Virus record (IMG/VR): IMGVR_UViG_3300036859_000689
Span: 1 to 64,000 of that record
Reading direction: 5' to 3' (one strand)
DNA from: a virus
Length of the DNA: 64,000 bases
Shown here: piece after piece, positions 9,687-17,930 of the stretch
Numbering within the stretch: the stretch's first letter is position 1
How the letters are laid out: each line of letters starts with the position of its first letter
Translations under genes and position numbers: made by a program
The notes under the pieces: model-generated
Told to the model about the DNA's origin: nothing
Seen by the model: the letters and a program-made list of their open reading frames with translations, nothing else
Databases searched by the model: none

Positions 9687-10811
9687 GTGCATACCCTTTC
9701 GCTTCCTCGCGCCGTCAAGCTCGGTCCCAACGATACAGTCGAAGCCGGCGAATGGGTGCTAGGGGACACCAACGCCGCGCAACTTCTCGTCCGAGCCAAC
9801 GGCGGAAGAATGGAGCCGTTGATTTATCGCACGCCCGGTCTCGATCGCAGCGCCGACTACAACGGGAAAAAGATTCTCGTGATGCGCGCTGGCGGGTTCG
9901 GTGATTTGATTCTGCTCACGCCCGTGCTTCGTGAAATCAAACGGCTGTGGCCCGGCTGCCAGTTGCTTGTCTCCACGATGGGCGAGTACGCGCCGGTTCT
10001 CCAAGGTCTCGAGTACGTCGACAAGGTCGTCAATTACCCAATTCCTCGCAGCCTGCTGGACGAGTGTGCCGGCGCCGTCTTTTTGGAGAATGCGGTTGAG
10101 GGAAATCCGCGCGCCGAGGAAATCCACATGACGGACGTTTTCGCTGAGATCGTCGGCATCGCCGATTTCGAGAACAAGAAACCGGACTACCGGCTGACTC
10201 CTCGCGAAAAGGCATGGGCGAGAGTGTGCTATCAGCGCACGCCGCGGACACCGCGCCTCGGCGTTCAGTATGGCGCCTCATCGTATGCGCGCACGTTCCT
10301 GCCGGAGCTCACCCAACAGGTTCTCGACCCGTTGCACAAAAAAGGGTGGGAAATTTTCATGTTTGGTAAGAAGGGCGAAATTCAGATGAAGGGTCAGGCG
10401 GAGCGCATCGTGAACCTTACCGCCGTGGGGCTGAATTTCCGGCAGAGTTGCGCGGTGCTGGAAACCTGCGACGTCGTGCTCGCGCCAGACAGCGCGTTGG
10501 TTCACGTCTCGGCGGCACTGGACATCCCATGCGTGGCGCTCTACGGCCCGTTTCCGTCGCGGCTGCGCATCAAATATTCACCGTCGGTCTACGGCATCGA
10601 CGGCAAGGGCAAATGTTCGCCGTGCTTCCATCACGCGTATTTGGACAAGCATTTCCCAGAGGACGGCCCGTGCTTCAAAGCCGGAAACTGCGTCGTGCTT
10701 TCCGGGATCCCGGTCGGACGGATTACGACTCGGCTCGAGATGCAGGCCCGTCCGCAACCGGCAGAATCCGAGGATCCGTTGGCGGATGGCGTCGTTCCTT
10801 TCCGGCAATAA
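9687..10811 (+). CDS. GT9-like (heptosyltransferase family) glycosyltransferase
   Basis: 374 residues from the GTG at 9687. The Rossmann-like start KILVMRAGGFGDLILLTPVL is typical of the ADP-heptose:LPS heptosyltransferase family (GT9), as is the C-terminal donor-site segment VVLAPDSALVHVSAALDIP with CVALYGP. A cysteine-rich CSPCFHHAY region follows. Predicted to transfer a sugar from an activated nucleotide donor; acceptor unknown. The start is uncertain: a TTG at 9648 abuts the tRNA and looks too early; an ATG at 9810 has a GGCGGAAG upstream and keeps the whole fold. Overlaps the next gene as TAATG. Confidence 0.8.
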   Translation: MHTLSLPRAVKLGPNDTVEAGEWVLGDTNAAQLLVRANGGRMEPLIYRTPGLDRSADYNGKKILVMRAGGFGDLILLTPVLREIKRLWPGCQLLVSTMGEYAPVLQGLEYVDKVVNYPIPRSLLDECAGAVFLENAVEGNPRAEEIHMTDVFAEIVGIADFENKKPDYRLTPREKAWARVCYQRTPRTPRLGVQYGASSYARTFLPELTQQVLDPLHKKGWEIFMFGKKGEIQMKGQAERIVNLTAVGLNFRQSCAVLETCDVVLAPDSALVHVSAALDIPCVALYGPFPSRLRIKYSPSVYGIDGKGKCSPCFHHAYLDKHFPEDGPCFKAGNCVVLSGIPVGRITTRLEMQARPQPAESEDPLADGVVPFRQ

Positions 10812-11107
10812 TGGACCAAGACCTACAGGTTAGCAGAGAACAGGCCTCGCAGGATATTGAGCAGATCAAGCGGCTCCGGGAATTTGCGCCGTTCCATTCC
10901 TATTTCATCCGCCGGCTTCGGATGAAGCGCGACGCGATCGAGGAACGGTTTCGCACCGAACCGGCCGCGAAGTGTTCGCACGAAGAGCGCGAGATTCTTC
11001 GCCGGCTACTCCATGAGTACGACACGGCGATACTCAACATGCTGGAGACTGACGAACGATCGTCGCGCCTCCTGCTGGAAAACAATCCGTTACCGCGGCG
11101 GAACTGA
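10811..11107 (+). CDS. Small charged helical protein (98 aa)
   Basis: 98 residues, highly charged and helical (FIRRLRMKRDAIEERFRTEP, then EEREILRRLLHEYDTAILNM). Its ATG shares one base with the stop of the preceding glycosyltransferase (TAATG), indicating translational coupling. No catalytic motif. It resembles short adaptor-like phage proteins encoded near the portal, but I cannot assign it. Its last 18 bp overlap the end of the convergent gene at 11090. Confidence 0.7.
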   Translation: MDQDLQVSREQASQDIEQIKRLREFAPFHSYFIRRLRMKRDAIEERFRTEPAAKCSHEEREILRRLLHEYDTAILNMLETDERSSRLLLENNPLPRRN

Positions 11108-11467
11108 AAGCGGGCGCCAGTAAAGCGCACCGTAGCTAGACGGGATAGGGAATTGGCCCCAAAGCGCCCAACGCTCTTTCCCAACAGCTTCATCTATGAC
11201 GCGTGTCCGGATTCCGACGACGGTGAAAAACGGAGCTTTCGCGTCCGCCCCATCGCCAACGCAGACCTGCACTGGTATATCGAAAGGCGGATTTCCGTGG
11301 TCGCCGAAGCTAAACCAACCGTTGCACGGACCCTCGCAGAGATTGAACCAGCGGCCTTCGTTGCTGTTCAGCGTAAGCGGATGCGGAGCGGGCGGTGGCG
11401 GCGTTTTTTCGTCCGCGGCTTGAGGTGAATCTACGGGCTCTTCCGGCTTGCTGACGCGTTTCTTCAT
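11090..11467 (-). CDS. Hypothetical protein (125 aa)
   Basis: 125 residues. A Lys/Pro-rich leader (KPEEPVDSPQAADEKTPPPP) precedes a globular part rich in Trp, Phe and Gly (FNLCEGPCNGWFSFGDHGNP). No signal peptide or membrane segment. It is the last gene of the leftward block 16602-11090, 7 bp after the glycosyltransferase, so it is probably co-expressed with the surface proteins of that block. Function unknown. Confidence 0.6.
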   Translation of the reverse strand: MKKRVSKPEEPVDSPQAADEKTPPPPAPHPLTLNSNEGRWFNLCEGPCNGWFSFGDHGNPPFDIPVQVCVGDGADAKAPFFTVVGIRTRVIDEAVGKERWALWGQFPIPSSYGALYWRPLSVPPR

Positions 11468-11474
11468 CCGACCG

Positions 11475-12518
11475 TTAGAACTCTTTCCAAGGCTGTTTGC
11501 GAGTTCGAAGGTGGCCGATGGCTTCGCCGTGCGTTTCGTGAAAGGATCGGATCAGCGTGTATTCATCGGGATTTCCGCCCTTCTTTTTGGACCAAATAAC
11601 GTGATCGCACGGACAATGTGTGATCGCGTTGATGCGCAGGCCAGCCGGCCACCAGCGATTCCAGATGACGAAAAGATCCTCTGTGCCGCCGCCATCGTAC
11701 CCGTCGAAATTGGCAACCGACAGAGCCTCTTTGTTCATCAGCGTGCAGCCGAAACCACACCAGTCGCTTGGCACGACGGCCCCGCGTCCGATGCCAGGAT
11801 ACGCGTGGTCAAGCCACCCGCGAGGGCGCCAGCCGTGCTTGCCGATAACCTGCCAGATGTGGCCGTCCGGTGGACATTCGCGGATCCGCTCCTCCACCTT
11901 CTTTTTTCGCTCGAGCCATTCCGGAGTTGGCTCGGTCGGCTTGGTCGGGTCGGTTTGCTTCGCCTCTTCCTTCAAAGCCTCAATCTCGGCTTTCAGGTCA
12001 TCCGGTAGCACGCGCTCGTGCTCGAGGAAATCAGGGGCGATTTGGTTGAACTGGTTGCCGCGACCGCCGAGAAAAAGTTCGTTCGGATACGGGCACGTGC
12101 TGATAGAATAAAAGCCCGCGTCGAACCGCAGCATATCGACCATGCAACGAAGCGCGTTCGCCGGCGGCAGCGTGTCGGAGTCCAGCGACCAACACATGTC
12201 GGCATCTTCCTTTCGGGCTGCGGCAAATGCGGCCGAGCGGAGTTTGCCGATTAAAACCTGGGCCTCCGCCTTGTAGTTCACAGCCTCGGGATTTTCCGAG
12301 CCGGCGTTGACATGAACAACGCGCCAGTCGTTCGGAAGCGTCTCCTTCCAGTGATTCACCGCATCAGTGGTCTTTTTCGATTTATCCCCGGAGATGATCG
12401 CGACGCCCGGCTCTTTCCATCCCGCCGCGGTGAGATTGGCCGAAACACGCGACGCCAGCGTCTTCATCGCAAAGCAATAATTCGCGGTGGCGCAGACGGT
12501 GATGACAAGTTTACTCAT
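11475..12518 (-). CDS. Glycosyltransferase, GT-A fold (DSD motif)
   Basis: 347 residues. Beta-strand start KLVITVCATANYCF and a metal/nucleotide-sugar motif CWSLDSDTLPP with D113-S-D115, as in GT-A enzymes. The middle carries an unusual Lys/Glu/Pro-rich insert (EEAKQTDPTKPTEPTPEW). The C-terminal half has GIGRGAVVPSDWCGFGCTL and a GGGTEDLFVIW segment like the acceptor/ED loop of GT2-type enzymes. Its ATG overlaps the stop of the upstream Ser/Thr-rich gene by 4 bp (ATGA), so the two are co-translated; that suggests, but does not prove, that the Ser/Thr-rich protein is its acceptor. Confidence 0.75.
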   Translation of the reverse strand: MSKLVITVCATANYCFAMKTLASRVSANLTAAGWKEPGVAIISGDKSKKTTDAVNHWKETLPNDWRVVHVNAGSENPEAVNYKAEAQVLIGKLRSAAFAAARKEDADMCWSLDSDTLPPANALRCMVDMLRFDAGFYSISTCPYPNELFLGGRGNQFNQIAPDFLEHERVLPDDLKAEIEALKEEAKQTDPTKPTEPTPEWLERKKKVEERIRECPPDGHIWQVIGKHGWRPRGWLDHAYPGIGRGAVVPSDWCGFGCTLMNKEALSVANFDGYDGGGTEDLFVIWNRWWPAGLRINAITHCPCDHVIWSKKKGGNPDEYTLIRSFHETHGEAIGHLRTRKQPWKEF

Positions 12519-14494
12519 GTTGAAGGGAACGCAGCGAAGCTAAGGAATTGATTGTCGCCGTTGCTCGACGACGTCGAATTTACGAGGGGCACCGGTTCGA
12601 CCGCGACCGCCACTCCTGGACCGAATGAGAAGGTGGATGAGGCCGGCGTCCATGTTTTATCGAATGTTCCGCTCGTGCTGCTGTTCACGGTCGTCCCGTG
12701 ATGCACCCCGATTGTCTGCGTCATCGTGGTCGTGAAAGTCGAAAGCCATCCAAACCCGCCGGCCTTGCTGGTGGTTCGAGTGTTTTCCAACGATTGAGGA
12801 ACTGTTCCCGCAAGCGCCACTGCATCGCGGTCTCCGACCTGGACTCGCACGACCGAACTCGGCCACGCCGTCGCGGACTCCGAGACAGTGCTCGTTGTGC
12901 CGGAATTCAGATTCGTTCCGATCGGCTGCTCTCGGCCAAACGTTGTTCCCTGCCAGCCTTCGCCGATCGTGACCTGTCGGATGGTTGGCACCGCCGCGGC
13001 CGTCGACGAATCTCGAACATAGGTGATGGCGGCTAGGACGCTAACCAGCGAAATTCCCTGCGTGATGCTCAATCGAGAGGAAACCGTTATGATCTGATTT
13101 GACGTCGTCCTCGTGTACGAGTTGGTGCTCAGGCTTGTTCCTCCGCTGAAAGTAGTGGTCACCGTGTCGGTGAAACTGCCGACCGTGGTCGCGGCCGTGT
13201 CTGACACGGTTGTAAACGTCGTGGTTCTCGTGCCGCTCGCGGACGAATAGGTGAACGTGGTCGCAGTAGTTCGCGTGTGGCTGATCGTTGCCACGTGCGT
13301 CGTATTCGTGAACGGCGTGTCCGTTCCGAAAGAGGCGACTCGATAGGTCGAGGTCGTCGTCGAACTCCTCGTCGACGTGATGGTGCCGCTCGAATAAGTT
13401 GTCTGCGTGAAAGTGATGGTCTGGGCGTTGCCCGTGATGGTGACGGTCGGAAACGTCTGCGTGGTGACCCCGAGTGTTGCCGAGAAAGTTGTGCGCGTGA
13501 ACGAGGCCGCGATCGCTTCCGCTCGATTGCTTCCTCCGGCGCTAACGCTCCATCCCCATTCGTTCGTGTTGAATTCGATGATCGTGTCGATGATGCAGGG
13601 CAGCGCGAACGAGCTGGTGACATAGCTCGTTGAGGTGATGGACTCAGTCGTCGTTGCGCTGGTGACGAGAGAGTAAGAAGTCGATTGCGAGGTGCTGACG
13701 GAGAAGGTGACGGTGCCGCTCGAACTCGAGGTGCTGGACAGAAAGCTGTAGCTGGCAGATGTCGACGCCGTCGTCTGGCCGTTCGCCGTGGTGGTAAAGG
13801 TGGCCGTGGTGGAGCTATAGCCGAATGAGCTGTTCCAAAGGCTCGTCGTGGTGAGTGAGCTCGTGGAATTTACGATGCTGCTCGTCTGCGTGCTCGTCCC
13901 ATTTATTCCGATCAAAGTGGAATGCGTGATCGTCGATCGCGTGATGAAGATCGTGCCGCCGTTCACCGAGGAGCTGTTTGAGATGATGAACTCGATCGTT
14001 AAATTGGTGGTCGCCGAACGGGTCGCAAAATTTGTTCCGGCAGTAAAGCTGATGAGCGCGGTAAAAGCATTGGACTCAATGCGGCTCGACTGCCCAAACG
14101 ACGTGCTCATCGAGCCGATTTCAGACTGGCTCGACGAAAAAGTTTTCTCGGTTGTCGATCCGCCGGGGATCGTTGGATTCCCTCCGGTTGTGGTGACGGC
14201 CGGTGTTTGAGTCACATCCGACGTCGACCTTGTCTCAAAAAATATCCCCCAAAACGACGCGTATGTCGTGGTCAGCGTTTGCGTGGTATTCGTCGGATTC
14301 CGGTACGTCCGAGACGTATTGGCGGAAATGAAGCTCGCGATTTCGCTGCGTGTTCCAGCGCCATCGCGCGTCACGCTCGTCGTTCTCGTCGCGACAAGAG
14401 TATTATTCGTAGATGTCGTGAAGCTCGTTCCGGTGAAGGAACTCGACGACGTCTGGGCGACCGACGCCGCGCTGGTCTGCTCATAGGACCACAT
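12515..14494 (-). CDS. Extremely Ser/Thr-rich repetitive protein, probable virion surface fibre
   Basis: 659 residues, of which roughly half are Ser or Thr by eye, in alternating beta-prone runs such as STTATFTTTANGQTTASTS. Almost no Lys, few Cys, no signal peptide. The few ordinary segments are near the C-terminus (IGEGWQGTTFGREQPIGTNL). The composition suggests a fibrous, probably O-glycosylated surface protein. It lies between the portal and capsid genes but on the opposite strand, and its stop overlaps the start of a glycosyltransferase. A phage decoration protein or fibre is the best guess; no family recognised. Confidence 0.65.
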   Translation of the reverse strand: MWSYEQTSAASVAQTSSSSFTGTSFTTSTNNTLVATRTTSVTRDGAGTRSEIASFISANTSRTYRNPTNTTQTLTTTYASFWGIFFETRSTSDVTQTPAVTTTGGNPTIPGGSTTEKTFSSSQSEIGSMSTSFGQSSRIESNAFTALISFTAGTNFATRSATTNLTIEFIISNSSSVNGGTIFITRSTITHSTLIGINGTSTQTSSIVNSTSSLTTTSLWNSSFGYSSTTATFTTTANGQTTASTSASYSFLSSTSSSSGTVTFSVSTSQSTSYSLVTSATTTESITSTSYVTSSFALPCIIDTIIEFNTNEWGWSVSAGGSNRAEAIAASFTRTTFSATLGVTTQTFPTVTITGNAQTITFTQTTYSSGTITSTRSSTTTSTYRVASFGTDTPFTNTTHVATISHTRTTATTFTYSSASGTRTTTFTTVSDTAATTVGSFTDTVTTTFSGGTSLSTNSYTRTTSNQIITVSSRLSITQGISLVSVLAAITYVRDSSTAAAVPTIRQVTIGEGWQGTTFGREQPIGTNLNSGTTSTVSESATAWPSSVVRVQVGDRDAVALAGTVPQSLENTRTTSKAGGFGWLSTFTTTMTQTIGVHHGTTVNSSTSGTFDKTWTPASSTFSFGPGVAVAVEPVPLVNSTSSSNGDNQFLSFAAFPST

Positions 14495-14497
14495 AGC

Positions 14498-15061
14498 TCA
14501 CACCGCCGTTATAGTCCACGTGTAATATATGTCGTATGGCAGCGTGCCTGGCGATGGCGCGCTTTTGCTGACACGAAATACTTCGGTTCCGGCTGCTGCT
14601 AAACTGCCGGGCCCAATCACGCGAAACCAGACGAGATCCACCACGACGCCCAACAGGTACGCGAAAGCGGTCGGAGGTTGACCCTGAAGCGTAGGAACGC
14701 CAGCGGGCGGGCTGCTATCGAATGAGAGCGTCGCCGATGCGATTTCGCCATCGGACGCCGTGACGTTGAGGACGAGATAATACACACCGCTCGCCGCGAG
14801 GGAAAAAACGTCGTCGTAGTTCGACGGAAGAACGCCGTTGATGGTGCCCGGCCGAACGAACGTGTCTCGAGGATCCCCGGATGTGTCGAACGTAACGTCG
14901 AAGGGAGGCGGAGTTCCACCGTCCCCGCCGGCGCTCGGCGCGGAGTCCGGGCTCTTGATCGTGTCGATCTGGCGATCGAAACGTTCCGAGGGTTCTTCGC
15001 CGCCACCGAAAGGGAAAGGCGTAGGAGGTGGCGGCGCGTCCGGTATCGGAGGAAGTGGCAT
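14498..15061 (-). CDS. Proline-rich putative structural protein (187 aa)
   Basis: 187 residues from an ATG at 15061 whose first base is also the last base of the preceding stop (TGATG). An in-frame extension upstream is discarded. The N-terminus is Pro-rich (PLPPIPDAPPPPTPFPFGGG), followed by a beta-rich domain with YYLVLNVTASDGEIASATLS that looks like an Ig/cadherin-type sandwich. Likely part of the same surface assembly as its two neighbours. No precise family. Confidence 0.6.
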   Translation of the reverse strand: MPLPPIPDAPPPPTPFPFGGGEEPSERFDRQIDTIKSPDSAPSAGGDGGTPPPFDVTFDTSGDPRDTFVRPGTINGVLPSNYDDVFSLAASGVYYLVLNVTASDGEIASATLSFDSSPPAGVPTLQGQPPTAFAYLLGVVVDLVWFRVIGPGSLAAAGTEVFRVSKSAPSPGTLPYDIYYTWTITAV

Positions 15062-16602
15062 CAGAAGGAGAACGTTGTGACTTCGCGTTGCCAAACAACC
15101 GTGCCGGAAATGTCCGTGAGGTACGGCGTGTTTTTGATCGCGAGCGTTGTCGAACCGCTGGGAGGCGCGGTCGGGCTCGAGGCGACGCGCGTCGCCGAGT
15201 AGCTGTCGCAAAGCACGCCGTTGTAATCTGCGTTCGTTCCGAAAACCGTCACGCCGCTCGCGAGATAACCGGTGAGTGCCTGGCTGCCCTGAACGGTTTG
15301 ACTCGGCACGGTCGGAGTCTCGGTCGTCGTGTAGGTGTAGAAGAAACTCGCGTAGGATGTGATCTGAAACGGCGCGGTCGAAATCTGCGTGACATCGAAG
15401 TCGACCGTGACATCCGCAATCAACCGACGCTTCACCGGCGGCTGGAGGATTAACTGAGTGCTGACGAAATAGGCGAGGCCCGGAAACGGGTAGTCGTCGA
15501 TCTGGGTTTTGATCGTCCTCGATGGCGGTGGTTTTATCCAGCGCGCGCGATTCACAAAGTAGCCGTCATTGGGCTCCTGACTGAGCGTCGTATTGTAGCC
15601 GGTGCCGGAGCCCGGATAGGCTGGAATGGCCGCGGTTGCGCCCAACTCAGTGACATCGTAGACGAACGATCCATCCTCACGAGCGGTCGTGATCGTGTCG
15701 ACGCGCCCGAGTCCCTTCGCATAGACGACCGTCCACATCCGGTATCCAGAATCGTCCTCGTATCCCTCCCGAATTAAAATGCTGCTCGCCGGCGGTGAGC
15801 TGACTGGATTGGTGTTTTGCGTCAGCGAGGTGAGCTGACGAATCGTGTAAATCGTGACGCCTTTTGTGACGCCGAGATCGACGGACTGGCTGTAACGAGT
15901 GTCGTAGCCGACAATGCCGCCACCGCCGGCCGCGCTCGAGTTGCTGAACCCGTAAGTGTAAACCGGCAGACCGTTGATGAACTCCGTCGACGTCGTCACG
16001 AGCGTCCAACCCGTCGGCGTCGGCGGAACCTCGTTGAGATATTTCAGTTCACGGAGCAGCAATCTTCCTCCGAAGAGCAGCCGCTCGTTGTCGGAGAGCT
16101 GTCCCTTGTCGATGAAGGTGCGCGTCGTTCGGATCAGCGTCCCGTCGTCGGTCGCTTTCGTGAACTGCAGATAACAATCGGTGTGCGGCGCCGGCGCCTG
16201 CGTGACGCCGACCTCGTAATTGTAGGTAGCGGTGCCGGCCGAAAATTGAAGATAGTCCAGCGCGACGGTTTTATTTCCGTACTGGTCGAATGAGACCGAT
16301 GGGTTGCCGACGACGATCTGCTCGTTGAGCGGGATTTCCTCGTAGGTGCGGACGAGTTTAGGCGGCGTCGCGGTCGGCTCAGTCGGCTCCTGGCTAGTTT
16401 GTCCGCTGATGTCCTGTTTGACTAACCGGCATTGCGGGAAACTGAGATCAGCCGTTCCCCATTGCTCCCAGATATCGGCGAGCAACTTCGTCGGATCCTT
16501 GGCAACGAAGTCCAGGACGTCGTACATCCGCGTAACCCGGAGGCGCATGTCCGGAAGCCGTTCTGTTGATGGAGCGCGATTCCGCGGGTCGAGTTTTGCC
16601 AT
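15061..16602 (-). CDS. Putative virion structural protein (513 aa)
   Basis: 513 residues from the ATG at 16602 (MAKLDPRNRAPSTERLPDMR); a longer reading to 16722 would overlap the divergent scaffold-like gene. After a short helical head it is beta-rich with many Tyr, Thr, Gly and Pro and few charges, typical of phage fibre or baseplate-like proteins (GYDTRYSQSVDLGVTKGVT). It heads the leftward block of putative surface genes. No enzymatic motif seen. Confidence 0.6.
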   Translation of the reverse strand: MAKLDPRNRAPSTERLPDMRLRVTRMYDVLDFVAKDPTKLLADIWEQWGTADLSFPQCRLVKQDISGQTSQEPTEPTATPPKLVRTYEEIPLNEQIVVGNPSVSFDQYGNKTVALDYLQFSAGTATYNYEVGVTQAPAPHTDCYLQFTKATDDGTLIRTTRTFIDKGQLSDNERLLFGGRLLLRELKYLNEVPPTPTGWTLVTTSTEFINGLPVYTYGFSNSSAAGGGGIVGYDTRYSQSVDLGVTKGVTIYTIRQLTSLTQNTNPVSSPPASSILIREGYEDDSGYRMWTVVYAKGLGRVDTITTAREDGSFVYDVTELGATAAIPAYPGSGTGYNTTLSQEPNDGYFVNRARWIKPPPSRTIKTQIDDYPFPGLAYFVSTQLILQPPVKRRLIADVTVDFDVTQISTAPFQITSYASFFYTYTTTETPTVPSQTVQGSQALTGYLASGVTVFGTNADYNGVLCDSYSATRVASSPTAPPSGSTTLAIKNTPYLTDISGTVVWQREVTTFSF

Positions 16603-16657
16603 TTTGGGGGCTGCCGGTTGAGCCCCGGTCTCATTGCGTAATTGACAAAAAAGGTCG

Positions 16658-17884
16658 ATGCGAATTTGTCGGGCTATGCCCGATCCTATCGCGGGGGTTA
16701 CTCCCGATACCGTTCCCGACACTATCCCTGATACGCAGCCGATTCAGAAACCGGCTAGTTCTTTAACAACGCAGGAGGCCACGAATCCCGGATTCGAATC
16801 CGAGGTTCAAAGTGCAAACTCACCCGATGAAGTTCTGAAACTGCTCAACAGAGTCAGGACTGAAAAAGCGCCCGTGAAGAAAGAGGACAAGCCGGCCGAG
16901 GCAAAGCCGGACGATGTCGTCGTTCCCACGGATGGCGTAAAACCCGGCGAGGGGGAACCCCCCGCAGGAAATCCGGACGAGGTGGTTACGAACGAGCCCG
17001 CAGCGGGCGACCCACCAGTAATCGACCCGGACGCCGATGCCGACGAGACCGAGATCCCCGACGACGGGGTTGCTCCGATCACCGCATCAAAGACGCGACT
17101 ACGACTTCCAGAAGGTGACAAGGAGGGGAGATTAGCGGCTGCATATTTGCAGCGAAACAAAGATTGGTCGATGGGCCAGGCGATCGACGCGGCTCGGAAA
17201 CAACTCGGAACGGCGAAACCGCCCGAGGGAAAACCCGATGCTGCTGCGAACCCTGAAAGCATCGCGCCAACCGAGACCCTTGAAACCGTTTCAGCCGAGA
17301 TCGAAAGACTCGAGGCCGAACGGTCGAGAGCGGTTAAGGAACTTCGTTTCGAGGACACCGACGGATTGGACAAGCAGCTCCGAAAGCTGGACCGAAAGCA
17401 CACCGCTCTTGAGCGGGAGGCAGAGGCCCAGGGACGGGAGCGGCAGGCGCAAGCCAAAGTTCAGTACGAAACGGCGTTCGCGCGATCGAACACCCAGGCG
17501 GTCGGACTTTATCCGGACGCGGCTAACATTGAGACCCCACTCGCGAAGAAGATGGTGGAAATCGAGAAACTTCTCGAAGAAACCAACGATCCGCTGTTCC
17601 GGGATCCCAACAAGCCCCTTGTTGTAGCGCAGATGGCTGCGAGAGAGTTGAGGATTGCACCAAAGGCCAAAAGCACCGCGCCAGTCGTGAAGCCGGCCCT
17701 GAAACCGGCGGCACCCGCGGTGCCAGTAGCAAAACCGAAAGGGATGCTACCTGCAGGTGGCTCCACCACTGCCCCAGTCGCAAATCCACACGCGGAGATG
17801 AACTCCAAAATTCAGTCGGTGCAGAACCCTGATGACCTCAAGAAAGAATTGAAGAAATTAGGGATTTCTCTGCCGGGGATTTAG
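16658..17884 (+). CDS. Scaffold-like head assembly protein
   Basis: 408 residues, very acidic and Pro/Glu/Lys-rich at the N-terminus (KKEDKPAEAKPDDVVVPTDG), then a coiled coil around EIERLEAERSRAVKELRFED, and a basic C-terminus ending DLKKELKKLGISLPGI. This composition and its place 46 bp upstream of the major capsid gene match phage scaffolding proteins, whose basic C-terminus contacts coat protein. The start at 16658 has AAGG upstream; an ATG at 16676 is an alternative. Assignment rests on composition and position. Confidence 0.68.
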   Translation: MRICRAMPDPIAGVTPDTVPDTIPDTQPIQKPASSLTTQEATNPGFESEVQSANSPDEVLKLLNRVRTEKAPVKKEDKPAEAKPDDVVVPTDGVKPGEGEPPAGNPDEVVTNEPAAGDPPVIDPDADADETEIPDDGVAPITASKTRLRLPEGDKEGRLAAAYLQRNKDWSMGQAIDAARKQLGTAKPPEGKPDAAANPESIAPTETLETVSAEIERLEAERSRAVKELRFEDTDGLDKQLRKLDRKHTALEREAEAQGRERQAQAKVQYETAFARSNTQAVGLYPDAANIETPLAKKMVEIEKLLEETNDPLFRDPNKPLVVAQMAARELRIAPKAKSTAPVVKPALKPAAPAVPVAKPKGMLPAGGSTTAPVANPHAEMNSKIQSVQNPDDLKKELKKLGISLPGI

Positions 17885-17930
17885 TTTCCGCCCGTTCCGG
17901 TAGGCTACCGGTGTCAGCGTCTCTCTCACA

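Noticed and set aside
9483-9692. In-frame upstream extension of the small gene at 9249 carrying SNPRPFDYESNVLPL
   Set aside because: This is the well-known translation of a tRNA gene on the opposite strand; the real start is the ATG at 9482.
16642-16670. TTGACA between the divergent structural genes as a promoter
   Set aside because: No acceptable -10 box at 15-19 bp spacing; listed here only as a weak hint.
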